A stretch of 64,000 bases of DNA from Aquarana catesbeiana (GCF_042186555.1 NC_133333.1:62360628-62424627); one strand, 5' to 3'; shown: positions 44,348 to 55,837, counted from the stretch's first letter. Notes: generated by a model not told the origin, from the sequence alone. Numbers and translations: made by a program.

Positions 44348-45113
44348 ATGAGCCATTGCCACCCTTATCGCTTTTCCTAATTTTTTAGGCGGAATCCCCT
44401 CTCCATCATTGGCATTTCAGTCAGGGCTCTGGGCCTAACGGACGCGCTGCTGTTACAGTCTACCTACTCCTGTGAGGCACCTCACAGTAGGCCCTTTGCA
44501 CTACCTTTCTACTACAAGAACCATAAGCAACATGATGGACTAGGGGGTCCGTGGTCCAGCTCCTAGCCTGGCCGCCTTGTCCTCCCCTCTTCTTTTTTGT
44601 TTTTGCACTTTTGGGGAGTCCGGGTTCCACAATCTCCTCTTTTCTCTTGTTGAGACGTACTGTTTACCCCCCCCCTTTTTTTTGTTTTGCACAATTTTTT
44701 TGTTTCCCACCCTGTTTATGTGTCGGAATGGACTGGATGGAAGGATGGGCTAATCGTCTCCTTGGTGGTCTCCCACGTACCCCACCTAGGCCTCACCTTA
44801 CTAGGTGACAGTCCCTTGTGGGACTCCGAGTCTTCACCCGGGCGGTTTTTGGGTTGATACCCCCCTCCCGGGCGAGCTCTGTAGACTATTGTTGTTTTTG
44901 TTTTCTTCTCCTTATCCATATCCCTGTCCCGCCTTTTCCCTCCCTATCCCTTCCACTTCCCCACCCAACCCTCTCCAAGGCCCCCTTCCTTCCACCTCCC
45001 ACCCCTCCCTAGCCTCTCCCTCCCCTCCTCCCAACTTCCCCCTTGATATTATTTTGTGTTTTAGATCACTCTCTAAAGCTAACCATCTATTGCCTTGATC
45101 TGCAGGTTGCCTT
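44348..45113 (+). other. L1 inter-ORF region with long polypyrimidine tract
   Basis: No ORF of substance. From about 44880 to 45050 the sequence is almost only C and T (for example ttccctccctatcccttcca). This lies directly upstream of the ORF2 start and could help internal initiation; that is inference. Confidence 0.7.
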
Positions 45114-48100
45114 TTGGCCGATTGGGCCATGCATGGGGAAATCGGAGGAGGTGTGAACGATCAGCTATCATCCACGTCAGGTGCGCCGTCACTAAAGGTA
45201 CTATCCTACAATGTCAGGGGGCTCTGCTCTCCACATAAGCGCAACAGGCTATGGCTGGAACTTAAGAGACTGGGGGCCCAGGTGGTTTTCCTGCAGGAGA
45301 CTCACTTCAGGGAACAGTCCCTTCCAAAGATACCCACGCACCTATACACCCAATGGTTTTTTAGCAACTCCCCAGTCGCCAAATCACGAGGTACAGCCAT
45401 CGCATTCCATAAGTCATGCCCATTCCAACCTTCAGAGACTCAGGCCGACTCACAGGGCAGATACGTCTTTGTGAAGGGGGTCTTGGCCAACAAACAATTT
45501 ACATTTGCGACTCTCTACGCACCCAATGCCCAACAACTCTCCTTTATTGATTCTGTGCTAGATAAATTGAACGAATTCAGGGAGGGTCACCTAATTCTTG
45601 GAGGGGATTTTAACGTGAGCCCGGACCCGCTCGTTGACACATCCCATGGCCGCCCCACTCACTCCCAAGCCTTCCTCAAGCATTTTCGCAAGTCACTGCA
45701 GAATAGCCTCCTTATAGACACGTGGAGAGCTCTTCATGCATCTGAGAGGGACTACAGCTACTACTCGGGGGTGCATGACGTTTATACACGCATAGACCTT
45801 ATGTGTGTGGACCATGACACCCTTGAATTGCTGCAGTCAGCTGAAATAGGCAACATCACTATTTCAGATCATGCTCCAATATGGGCCGTGATACGGGTTC
45901 CAGACGAAACACAGAGGGCCTGGTCCTGGAGGCTCAACGAAAACCTCCTGGACGACGCCTCAGTGGTAGCTAAGGTCTCCGAGACCATCACACACTATTT
46001 TGCGGAGAATGTGTCCGGGGAAATGGCAGACGGAGTGGTGTGGGAAAGCCATAAGGCGGTACTCAGGGGAGAATTGATCTCCCTGGGTTCCAAACTCAAA
46101 AGGGAAAGACAGATAGACTTCAAGAGGGTGCTGACAGCTTTGCAGGAAGAGGAACTTAAACACAAACGTCAGGGGGAGACTAACGCCCGCGAAAGGCTGA
46201 CTGAACTGAGGGAGTTGTTTTCTCGCCTCCTCGACCGTCGCGTGCGCAGACAATTACGCCATCTTTCACATAAATACTACGAACAGGGAAACAAATGCGG
46301 CAGAATGCTAGCTAGAGCGCTTCGGAAGAGAAGAGGGACAGCCCACGTACACTCGCTCCGGTCCCCTGACGGTACAGCTACATTACACTCCTCTGGGATT
46401 GCCTCAATCTTTAGAGATTATTATGCAGAATTATACCACCTAGATAAGGACATCTCACACACAGGACGATCAGCAAAACTAAAAGCGATTGGCGAATACC
46501 TCGCCGCAGCTGGACTCCCCTCCCTGACGCCAGAGCAGCAGCTAGACCTTGATTCCCCCATTTCCCCTCAGGAGATTATTTCAACAGTGAAGGCCCTACC
46601 TAACGGGAAGAGCCCTGGCCCGGATGGATACTCCAAAGCATATTATGCAAAGTTTCTCCCCCTGCTACAAAATCATATGTGCAGGTATTTTAACTCTTTG
46701 GCCACAAATCACCAGATTCCCCCTGAGGCTTTACTGGCCCACATCACAGTGCTGCCGAAAGAGGGCAAGGACCCCACTCTCCCACAAAGCTATCGACCAA
46801 TATCGCTACTTAACGTCGACATAAAAATTTTTGCTAAGATTATGGCAAATCGACTTAAACACGTCCTGCCCTCCTTTATTCACCCCGATCAAACGGGATT
46901 TATTTCAGGTAGAGAGGCTAGGGACAATTCCATCCGGGCCATACAGCTCATACAATGGGCATGTTCCCATAAGAACTCCACCCCCTACCTTATTCTGTCC
47001 ACAGATGCCGAAAAGGCCTTTGACAGGATTGATTGGTCATACCTTAAGGCGGTTCTGGAGGCTTGGGGACTGGGCCCTCATATGCTGAGATGGATCATGG
47101 CGCTTTACTCGACCCCCAGTGCGAAGGTCAAAGTGAACGGCCATCTATCCTTGGGATTCCCCATACAGAATGGCACGAGGCAGGGGTGTCCCCTCTCCCC
47201 CCTACTGTTCGCTCTGGCTTTGGAGCCTCTGCTTCGAACAATACGGGCAAACACTGATATTAGGGGGGTAACAGTAGGGTCTACGGAACACAAACTATCG
47301 GCCTATGCCGACGACGTGCTCTTTCATTTGACCCAGCCCTTAGTGTCATTGCCAAACCTTATGAGGGAACTAAAAAGTTTCGGTCATGTGTCAAACTTTA
47401 AAATAAACTTTTCGAAATCCGAAATTCTGCCCATTACCATCCCTATAAAAATGGCTACTGGCTTGCAACAAGCTTTCCCATTTAGCTGGGCTAAAACGTC
47501 TATTAAGTACTTGGGTATCCAACTTACAAATCGATTTGACACTATTTATTCGGCTAATTTTCCCACCCTTTTGAGCATGGTGCGTAGAGACTTACAGAAT
47601 TGGACCAAGACCTCCTTCACATGGCTAGGCAGACTTAACATACTCAAGATGAACATCCTTCCTAGGGTGCTCTTTTATTTACAGATGCTGCCAGTTACCC
47701 TCCCCAGGAGCTTCTTCGCTCAGCTTCAAAGCCTAATGATTAATTTCATTTGGCATGGTAAAAAACCAAGACTGGCGGTGTCTTTGCTACAGAAGGCCAA
47801 AGAAATGGGTGGCTTGGGCCTCCCGGATATACGACGATACTATAGAGCCATTGCGATCCAACATATCCTTAACTGGCGTCACCACGGGGGTTCAAAACTG
47901 TGGGTCTCCTTGGAGAAGAGCTTAGCAGGCAGGGACTTGTCATACGCACCCTGGCTGTCCCGTGAACACAGAGGACTTTCACAGACGACCTCACCACTAA
48001 CCAATCACATCCTGCGGGTCTGGGACCGCACAAATGCCCTGTATGCTCTGGTGCCCCCGGGCTCCCCATTGGCACCTCTAGGGGGATATAAGTGGTTCCC

Positions 48101-49073
48101 TCCTGGGGAGCAGAGAACCTTTTTCGGTACGTGGGTGTCCGACGGCAATTATAGTTACGGTAAATTTGTGGATAAGGGCAAGCTGATACCCCTAGACGCC
48201 TTGCGGAATAGCCACGGCAGATTCCCTATGGACTGGTGGAGACACCAGCAACTCCAACACTTTATTGCAACAGAGGGGACCCCGATGAGAGGGCTAGACA
48301 CCATCACCACACTAGAAAGTCTTTTCATAGAAGAAGAGCCAACTCCTCATTTGATTTCTGAGCTATACAGGCTACTGGGCTCAGTTCCCACCGCTGGTAA
48401 GCCAGCTTTCATAAGGGAATGGGAACGAGACCTAGGGGTGGAGTTCACGCCAGAACAACGTCTACACATGTATAAACTAGCACACTCTAGCTCCATAGAA
48501 TCTAGAACGCAGGAAACAAACTACAAGCTTCTAACTCGCTGGTACCGGGTACCAGCTGCCATAGCACGTATATACCCCTCGGTTTCTGATCGATGCTGGC
48601 GAGGTTGCGATCAGAAAGGCACCCTTCTTCATGTATGGTGGGAATGCCCAGTGATTAGGTCTTTCTGGATGGAAGTACAGACTACCATTAAAAATGCCCT
48701 GCAGATTGAGATCCCGTTCTCCCCTGAGCATTTCCTCTTGCACCTCCCCGCCCTCCCTCTAAGCCACTACAAAAAAAGCGCCCTTCCTCATCTACTAAAT
48801 GCCGCTAAAAGGCTTATACCTCTCTATTGGAAGCGTCCACAGGTCCCTACCTTAAAAGAATGGCTACAGAAGGTGGAGGATATCAGAGAGGCGGAGGAGT
48901 GGGTGGCGAGGTGCAAAGATAGGAGTGAGCGCTTTGATGGTATTTGGGCTCAGTGGCGGGGATTCACCATCGATACTAATCCGGTGTCCTCTAGCATAGA
49001 TGTCGCGCTGTTGGAGTTAGCGGAGCCCTCCTTGAAGCTAAGGAGGCCTGTTGGCGGTGATGTGCGTACCTGA
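45114..49073 (+). CDS. L1 ORF2 protein, endonuclease and reverse transcriptase, intact
   Basis: ORF2p nicks target DNA and primes reverse transcription of L1 RNA there. The 1319-codon frame is uninterrupted. The apurinic-type endonuclease spans about residues 25-255 with VLSYNVRGL, FLQETHF, GGDFNVSPDPL, YTRIDLM and ISDHAPIW. The reverse transcriptase has GKSPGPDGYSKAYY (about 497), YRPISLLNVDIKIFAKIMAN (about 560), DQTGFISGREARDNS, DAEKAFDRIDW, RQGCPLSPLLFALALEPL and the catalytic AYADDV (YADD at residues 731-734). Near residue 1160 a C-x3-C-x7-H-x4-C zinc-type motif (CWRGC ... HVWWEC) matches the L1 C-terminal domain. The start could also be the second methionine a few codons on. Nothing in it looks disabled. 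Confidence 0.95.
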   Translation: MADWAMHGEIGGGVNDQLSSTSGAPSLKVLSYNVRGLCSPHKRNRLWLELKRLGAQVVFLQETHFREQSLPKIPTHLYTQWFFSNSPVAKSRGTAIAFHKSCPFQPSETQADSQGRYVFVKGVLANKQFTFATLYAPNAQQLSFIDSVLDKLNEFREGHLILGGDFNVSPDPLVDTSHGRPTHSQAFLKHFRKSLQNSLLIDTWRALHASERDYSYYSGVHDVYTRIDLMCVDHDTLELLQSAEIGNITISDHAPIWAVIRVPDETQRAWSWRLNENLLDDASVVAKVSETITHYFAENVSGEMADGVVWESHKAVLRGELISLGSKLKRERQIDFKRVLTALQEEELKHKRQGETNARERLTELRELFSRLLDRRVRRQLRHLSHKYYEQGNKCGRMLARALRKRRGTAHVHSLRSPDGTATLHSSGIASIFRDYYAELYHLDKDISHTGRSAKLKAIGEYLAAAGLPSLTPEQQLDLDSPISPQEIISTVKALPNGKSPGPDGYSKAYYAKFLPLLQNHMCRYFNSLATNHQIPPEALLAHITVLPKEGKDPTLPQSYRPISLLNVDIKIFAKIMANRLKHVLPSFIHPDQTGFISGREARDNSIRAIQLIQWACSHKNSTPYLILSTDAEKAFDRIDWSYLKAVLEAWGLGPHMLRWIMALYSTPSAKVKVNGHLSLGFPIQNGTRQGCPLSPLLFALALEPLLRTIRANTDIRGVTVGSTEHKLSAYADDVLFHLTQPLVSLPNLMRELKSFGHVSNFKINFSKSEILPITIPIKMATGLQQAFPFSWAKTSIKYLGIQLTNRFDTIYSANFPTLLSMVRRDLQNWTKTSFTWLGRLNILKMNILPRVLFYLQMLPVTLPRSFFAQLQSLMINFIWHGKKPRLAVSLLQKAKEMGGLGLPDIRRYYRAIAIQHILNWRHHGGSKLWVSLEKSLAGRDLSYAPWLSREHRGLSQTTSPLTNHILRVWDRTNALYALVPPGSPLAPLGGYKWFPPGEQRTFFGTWVSDGNYSYGKFVDKGKLIPLDALRNSHGRFPMDWWRHQQLQHFIATEGTPMRGLDTITTLESLFIEEEPTPHLISELYRLLGSVPTAGKPAFIREWERDLGVEFTPEQRLHMYKLAHSSSIESRTQETNYKLLTRWYRVPAAIARIYPSVSDRCWRGCDQKGTLLHVWWECPVIRSFWMEVQTTIKNALQIEIPFSPEHFLLHLPALPLSHYKKSALPHLLNAAKRLIPLYWKRPQVPTLKEWLQKVEDIREAEEWVARCKDRSERFDGIWAQWRGFTIDTNPVSSSIDVALLELAEPSLKLRRPVGGDVRT

Positions 49074-49733
49074 GTGGAATGTTTTAGCGCCCTATTGATT
49101 GCATGGGGTGTTGACCTTTTCTTTCCTAATGCATGGTTCACAAGGTATATAGCTGTAGGCTAATATGAGACGCTATGCGTCGTTAGTGATTACAGATAAG
49201 TGTTATATCTCCTTTATTAATATTAGAGTGGTTACTTGTTTAGACGTATTGGTCGGGGGCTCTGCCTGGTAACGTAGGCACCTTTGTGTCCGCACTGGCC
49301 CGGTGGATGCCCAGGGGGCGCTCCCCTTAGGCGAAGGTTAGTTGGAGGCCTACGGCCCCCCTTCTGGGGAATCCGCCCAGTGGGCATCCTGGGGCACTGA
49401 ATAAAAAATGAGGCCCCCCCGTCCAATACCAAAATGGGGGGCTGAGGGGGATGGGTCCGGCCAAGCCGTTGCGGCGGGACCCCCTCTCAGGACTCAATAT
49501 GACTGTTTAGCAATGTAATAAAGTTCGGAGATGATTTAATCCCTCCCCCCTTTCCCCTCCCTCCCTTACCCCTACGTATTACAACTTGTTATACATCTTG
49601 TTTTTGTATCAACATATTGGTCTGCACTGGAAAAAATGCAATGTTCTGTGGTAAGAATGACCATAGACTATATGTAAGTTTGTTCTTTTTCTTATTATAT
49701 AAAATAAAAATAAAGATTACAAAAAAAAAAAAA

Positions 49734-49748
49734 AAATGTGGCGCGGAC
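49734..49748. repeat. L1 target-site duplication, right
   Basis: Exact copy of 43051-43065; its first A residues merge with the L1 A-tail. Confidence 0.97.
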
Positions 49749-50261
49749 CATTTCAGTAAGAAAATGCACCAGCAACTTCTCAGGATGTGAAGCTGAAGAA
49801 GATCCTTCCCCACTTGATTCCTTGGAAGAGGAATCATCAGCCTATTCATGGTCCCCTGGGGGGGTTTCATCTTCTCCCTCCCACAGTTGCTCCGTTTGAG
49901 GATCCTGGGTTGTAGAAGGGGACCTAATGGATTTTCTTCCACTCTGTGAAGACGTGATTAAAGCCACTAATCTTTCTTCTAAACCACTCATAGCTGAGGG
50001 GAAAAAATGCTCAGTTACATAGACAGGGGCTGAAGTGTCGGAAGCAATTGCAACCCCTGATGACCATTGATGGCTCACTCTGACTAGCCTCCTTAGAACG
50101 GGATGGTGTTGCAGAGGGAGGGTCCTTAGGACCTGAGAGCGACCCCTTTGTGTCCTTGGTCTTTTGTGGCATTTGAACCACCTCTTCTGGTTATAGTGCT
50201 GAGCACAAACGCAGAGGTACCACCAAAAGAATGCACCCACTGCTGAGCAATAGTCCAGCAA
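49749..50261 (-). pseudogene. DIRS-1 gag, N-terminal part (upstream of L1)
   Basis: Minus frames at 49842-50261 contain TSAPVYVTEHFFPSAMSGLE and LVALITSSQ, matching TSAPVYVTEDAFSPALQSLE in copy C (56778-57176). This is the gag N-terminus, continuing the gene interrupted at 43065. Small frameshifts are present. Confidence 0.8.
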
Positions 50262-51392
50262 CTGCCGCTGCTATTAAGCTCAGCCTGATGCTTAAAGTAA
50301 ATGTGCCTGGGAATGTCTGTGTCGCCCACTCACATGCCACCCATGCGCTCTGTGTCCCTCCTAGCTGTATGCACCTGAAAAAGGTGCATTTTATAGCTAT
50401 GCAGCCCGCGTTGTGGGTGCTGAAGCGTGCCAACGCCGCTAAGCCCCACTCCTTTCCTCTGACCACCCACTGCGCCCCCTCCCTCATCTATTTTAAAATA
50501 GAATGTTTTCCTGCGCGAGCGGGCTCCGATCCTGACCGCATGGCGGAGGACTGGGGTGGAGGAGAGGAGTAGAGCTGCCAAAGGGAACCGCCGTAATGGC
50601 GGCACACCGCCATCTAATGCCATGCTCCCTCTGCCTGGATGAAAGCTATCCAGGTGGGGGGACATTCCTAGGAGAAAAACCCCCATTTCCCACGAATTTA
50701 CCTGGAGCCTGGGCTGGAGGAAGCATGCAGCTTGTATACAGAGGCGAGACTGCCAAGCATGCAACAGGTACGTGCTCTTGACAGCCCCCGGTGACTATAG
50801 GCAAAGCAACATTTACTTTAAAGGAGAAAACCCACAAGAATTAGAAAAATTTCTTCGGAATCTCCCTTACCTTATCCAGCTGCAGGGTTCTGTGGTAACA
50901 GACCCAATCTTCACCTCTCACAGTGGGCTCCGTTAAAAACCTTCAGGGACTGGGGCCCCCTTTTTATCGGGGGATCCACAGCCCTGGGCCTGTAAAAAGC
51001 ACCCCGGCAGGAATATGGCTGAAAACCCAAATACTGGACCCCGGGGTCCAGCTCTCTAAAGAGAGAAGTGTTATAGGCAAAACCTTGTTTCTTCAGACAC
51101 GAGGCCCGGGTACCATTCAATTCGGCCTGGAAAAGACACTTTGAATGGATCCGGTTGCATGGCTTGCCCCAGTAAGGAATATTCCAGCGGAGCTCAGCAC
51201 AGCACATCTTTACTCGTGACCAACACCTAAGACACTGGCGAAAAAAACTGAGGTACTCCCGGTAAGGGGAGGGGTTATATGGGGAAATGAACTTCCTGTT
51301 TAGGGTGTGCCAGTGTCCATCACCTGAAGGTACCATGTAACTCATACAGTTATTACTGTGGCTCTGTGTCCCGTGATGTACGATAAAGAAAA
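50262..51392 (-). other. DIRS-1 leader and right inverted terminal repeat (copy A)
   Basis: A non-coding 5' leader with the landmark segments 'cgtgctcttgacagcccc' and 'tttttatcgggggatccaca'. These recur at about 61460-61680 in copy B and, in diverged form, at 60900-61030 in copy C. It ends with the terminal repeat at about 51255-51392 ('cagtgtccatcacctgaagg', 'gtgtcccgtgatgtacgata'). Confidence 0.8.
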
Positions 51393-52230
51393 ACGTTTTT
51401 TAACAGGAATTCCAATTTTTTATCGGTTGGATCCCTAAGCATTTGAGTGTTGTCAACAGGACAAGTCAAACTTTTATTTACAGAGGATATAGCAGCGTCA
51501 ATTGCTGGTATACCCCACATCTTTGTAAATTTTTCCTCCATAGGATAAAGTGTTGAAAACTTTTTAGGAGGGAAAAAATATTTTACTGGGTGACCCCACC
51601 CAGAATAAATAAGCTTTTCCAGCAATGAATGAACAGGAAAAAGCATGCACAGCTTGAGCAGGCTCCAGTGAACCCAAACAAGAAGTGGGCTTTTCAACCG
51701 ACTCAGTTACAGGTAACTTAAATGTGGAGCGGACCATTTCAGTAAGAGAATACACCAGAAATTTCTCAGCCTGTGAAGCTGAAGAGGGTCCTTCCCTACT
51801 TGATTCCTCAGAAGAGGAGTCATCAGTCTCATCCCGGTCCCCTGAGGGGGATTCGTCTCCCCTTTCCCAGAGTTCCTCTGTTTGAGGGTCCTGGGTGGTA
51901 GAAGGGGACCTAAAACATTTTCTTCCACTTTAAGATGCGATTAAGGCCATTAATCTTTCCTCTTGTGGCTACGGAAAAAAACCTCCTGATAAATTCTGAC
52001 CAGCCTCCCTAGGTCTTTCAGGGGGAGATGGAGTTGCAGAGGGGGGGTCCTCAGAGCCTGAGGGAGATCCCTTTGAGCCCCTATTTTTCGGGGTATTTGT
52101 ACCTCCCCTTCTGCCCATAGTGCTAAGCACAAATGCAGAGGTACTACCAGAAATGCACCCACTGCTGAGCAAAATAGTTCAGCAACTGCTGCTGCTATCA
52201 AGGCTCAGTCTGATGCTAAGTAAATGTGCC
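51393..52230 (-). pseudogene. second DIRS-1 gag N-terminal half (copy B)
   Basis: Directly after the terminal repeat of copy A, gag coding sequence restarts with the same segment found at 42730 (MWGIPAIDAAISSVNKSLT and NTQMLRDPTDKKLEF, 51400-51560). It runs to the acidic and proline-rich N-terminus near 52220. Frames are broken. The junction at about 51392 falls inside the gag gene and lacks the rest of an element on its left. Confidence 0.8.
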
Positions 52231-52609
52231 TGAGAATGCCTATGTCACCCACACTATAATGCCATCCATCTGCTCTGTGTCCCTCCTTTAGCTGTGTGCA
52301 CCTGCAAAAAGTGCATCTTTATAGCTATGCATGGCCCGCTGTTTAACCATGCCGACGCCGCGCTGATGCTTCGCTCCCCCTCCTCCGCCCACCCCCTCAT
52401 CTTTTTTTCAAAAAAAGACTGCTTTCCCGCGCGAGCGGGGGCTCCGATCTGACCGGATCGCATGTTGAGGGAGGCTGGGGCGGAGGAGAGAGGAGGGCAG
52501 GTGGATGGAGAGGCGTCATAAGGACAGCGGGAGCAGTGCGGCATACTGCCGACTGCCCCATGGCCTCTAGCCTGGAAGAAAAGCTGTGGGAGGACATTCC
52601 TAAAAAGAA
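52231..52609 (-). other. DIRS-1 leader (copy B), first part
   Basis: Non-coding leader equivalent to 50262-50650 in copy A. It is interrupted at about 52609 by copy C and resumes at about 61369. Confidence 0.75.
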
Positions 52610-53040
52610 CAGCATACCTGTAAAATCCTTTCCTTGGAGTACATCATGGGTCACAGAGCCTAAGTAATAACTTAATGGGTTATAGGGCACCTTCAGGTGA
52701 TGGACACTGGTACACCCAATACAGGAAGTGCACTCCCCTATATAATCCCTCCTCCTTCCAGGAGTACCTCTGTTTTTGTAGCAAAGCAATATACTTAAAC
52801 CCCATAAAAGAGGGGAGGGACCTCTGTGTCCCATGATGTACTCCAATAAAAGGATCTTACAGGTAAGCTGTTATAAAAATCCTATTTTCTTTATCGTACA
52901 TCATGGGACACAAAGCATAAGTAATAACTTAGTGGGACGTCCCATAGCAATGCTATTTGAGGGGAGGGAGAGACAACCCGTAGGGCACCCCCAGACCTTA
53001 TACTGCTGCCTGCAGCACACTGCATAAGAAGGCGATATCC

Positions 53041-53830
53041 TCATACCTCCTTACATCCAGTTGATAAAATTTTGTGAATGTATGTACTGAAGACAAAGTT
53101 GCGGCCTTGCAGATCTGAGCCATGGAGGCCTGGTGACGCACTAACCGACCTGGTAGAGTGCACCTTAACTTGAAAAGGGGGAATCTTACCCCTTAAATTA
53201 TAAGTTTGAATTATAACTTTCTGAATCCACTTAGCGACAGAGGATTTCGATGCTGCCTGTCCTTTCTTAGGACCCTCTGGCAGAATAAATAAGTCATCAG
53301 TCTCTCGAATCTGAGCAGTTGTCTTTAAAAAGATTTTCACTGCTCTCACCACATCAAGACAATGTAGGGACTTCTCTTCCCTGGAACATGGTTTTGGAAA
53401 AAATGATGGCAGGACAATATCTTGGTTCAGGTGAAAACCTGAAACCACTTTTGGTAAAAAGTCTGGACAAGGTCATAACACCACTCTGTCCTCATGAATA
53501 ATCAAGTATGGCTCTTTACAAGAAAGAGCAGCCAATTCTGAAACCCTCCTTGCTAAGGATATAGCAACATAGAACACTAACTTCCTTGTCAGAAGGACTA
53601 AGGGAATATGCTGTATTAGTTGAAATGGCTGTTTTTGTAACAATGACAAAACTAAGTTCAAGTCCCAAGGGCTCAAAGGCGATTTAACGGGCGGATTAAT
53701 CCGCATCACCCCTTGCATAAAACCCCGGACTAAAGAATGCGTAGCAAGCGGTCTTTGAAATAAGATTGATAAGGCTGAGACTTGGCCCTTAATAGCACTC
53801 AAGGCCAATTTCATCTCTACGCCTAATTGT
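53041..53830 (-). pseudogene. DIRS-1 tyrosine recombinase (copy C)
   Basis: The segment 53473-53814 has YVAISLARRVSELAALS with the first catalytic arginine. After an in-frame stop at about 53473 the same frame continues at 53041-53448 with FHLNQDIVLPSF, LDVVRAVKIFL, SVAKWIQKVIIQTYNL and VHSTRSVSAS (HxxR). Beyond that a frameshift destroys the tyrosine region. Confidence 0.88.
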
Positions 53831-53989
53831 AGAAAGGCAAGAATTCTGCCTATGATATATCTCCGAGGGTGCCAACCCTTGGATTCACATCAGGAAACAT
53901 AAGCCTTCCAGACTCTATAATATATAGTTCTGGAAGCTGGCTTCCTTGCATTAATCAAAGTAGAGATAACTGACCCGGAAAGCCCGCGT

Positions 53990-54590
53990 TACTTCAGAAT
54001 GTGGATTTCAATGCCCAGGCCGTTAAATTTAGCGTTCGTAAAGTAGGATGGAATATCGGCCCCTGTGAGAGCAGGTCTGGCCTTAGTGGAAGGGACAATG
54101 GATCCTCCACTGCCATCTTTACGATTTCTGCATACCAGGACGGTGCTACCAGAATTACCGGCTTTCTTTCCAGCTTGATCCTGCAAAGAAGTAGTAGAAG
54201 CAACTGAATAGGGGGGAATGCATAGATCAGTGAGAACTGATCCCACGGGGTCACCAACGCATCTGTTCTGCATGCGAGCGGATCCCTTGTCCTGGACACA
54301 AAGTTGTCTAACTTCATGTTGAATCTGGAGGCTAGAGGATCCACGCTCGGAGTCCCCCATCTTTGGAAAAAAGCCAGAAAAATGTCGGGGTGAAGAGACC
54401 ATTCCCCCGGGAATAACTGCTGGCGACTTAAGTAGTCCACCTGCCAATTCTCTACTCCTGGAATGAAGACTGCTGATAGGCACGGAACATTCCTTTCTGC
54501 CCAATTTAGAATAAGGTTCACCTCTCTCTGCGCTGAAAGACTCTTGGTACCCCCTTGGTGACTGACATAGGCCACAGCTGTGTCATTGTC
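53990..54590 (-). pseudogene. DIRS-1 RNase H end and methyltransferase-like region (copy C)
   Basis: Frame 53994-54575 has GVENWQVDYLSRQQLFPGEW (RNase H end), FFQRWGTPSVDPLASRFN, YAFPP and ILVAPSWYAEI. The LVAP-W segment and the preceding D-x-x-AS box belong to the domain that follows RNase H in DIRS elements. One frameshift shows because 53989-54504 reads the same region in another frame. Confidence 0.8.
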
Positions 54591-55797
54591 GGATTAGATC
54601 CTGACAGGACAATCCCTTAACCTGGAAGCCCAGGCCTTCAGAGCCAGACGCACTGGCCGAATCTCTAGGATGTTGATGGGCAAGGCTCTTTTGGTTCTTG
54701 ACCACTGTCCCTGGACAGTTGTCTCCTCTAGTACTGCTCCCCAGCCTGAAAGGCTGGCATGGTGTCGTTACCACTTTCCAGATAACTGGTCTGAAGGATC
54801 TTCCTTTCAGCAGATTCTGGGTTAGTAACCACCAACTCAGGCTTTGGGACACCGTTGGGGACAGCCGCATTGGCAAGTCCAAAGCTTGGACCGTTTTGTT
54901 TCAAGCAGACACGATACTGTTTTGCAACTGTCTCTAATGGAACTGGGTATAGGGGACTGCTTCAAACGAAGCCACCATCTTTCCTAACAACCTCATGCAA
55001 AAATGAATTGAGGGATTTCCTTTCGACCTGACCATCCGGACCAGCTCTCGTTTGGCGTTGATTTTTGCCAGAGGCAAGAGCACCTTTTTCTGGGCTGTGT
55101 CTATGATCAGGCCCAAATACTCCAGCTTTCTTAGCGGTTTTAAGGAAGACTTCTCTAGGCTGAGAATCCAACCCAGACTTTCCAGGTAACTGGTTGTAAT
55201 GTGTACACTTTGCTCCAAGCGAGCCATTGATTGGTCTATTAGCAATAGATCGTCTAGGCACGCCAAAACTGTTATGCCCTGTACTCTTAACCTGGCTAGA
55301 GGTGGGGCCAGTACTTCTGTGAACACCCGGGGTGCTGTAGCTAGCCCGAAGGGCAAGGCTACCAACTGAAAGTGCTGCTGTTCTACTTCGAATCACAGAA
55401 ACCTTTGGTGAGCGGGAAATCTAGGGACATGCAGATATGCATCCCTGATGTCGATGGACGCCAGAAGTTCTCTTCCTTGTAGGATGGAAACCACTGACCT
55501 GATTTACTCCATGCGAAAGGAGCGGATCTTCAGGAACTGATTTAGAATTTTTAGATCTAGAATGGGTCTGACATCTCCATTTGTTTTGGTACCGTAAAAA
55601 GGTTTGAATAAAACCCCAAACCTTGCTCTTCTGTGGGGATCTGTATGATCAACCCCTGAGCCAGTAATCGGTCTAATGCTTGAAACAGAGATTGCTTTTT
55701 CCCTGGATCTTTGGGAACGTTTAATCTCAGAAAATGAGATGGTGGTAACTCCCGAAATTCTAGTTTGTATCCTAGAGACACCGTGGAGATGACCCAT
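54591..55797 (-). pseudogene. DIRS-1 reverse transcriptase (copy C)
   Basis: The 55504-55797 frames give GDVRPILDLKILNQFL (start of the reverse transcriptase palm). The 54934-55365 frame has LPFGLATAPRVFTEV and ACLDDLLLIDQS. The catalytic box should be YLDD; the tyrosine is cysteine here while both aspartates remain. LEYLGLIIDT and FCMRLLGKMVASFEAVPY follow. Toward 54591 the RNase H domain begins. At least two frameshifts occur. Confidence 0.86.
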
Positions 55798-55837
55798 CTG
55801 TGCTAAATTTCCTTTTGCCAGACTTCTGAGTATTGCT

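Larger units (their letters stand above)
43066..49733 (+). mobile_element. full-length L1-clade LINE
   Basis: About 6.7 kb, bounded by a perfect 15-bp target duplication. It has a 5' untranslated region of 112 bp, ORF1, a 766-bp inter-ORF region, ORF2, a 0.65-kb 3' untranslated region with AATAAA signals (about 49700-49715) and a 14-16-base A-tail. Both ORFs are intact. It lies in the gag gene of a DIRS element, in the opposite direction. Its start (ggggcgtggcctgactatgg) directly follows the duplication, so the copy is probably not 5'-truncated. Confidence 0.95.
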
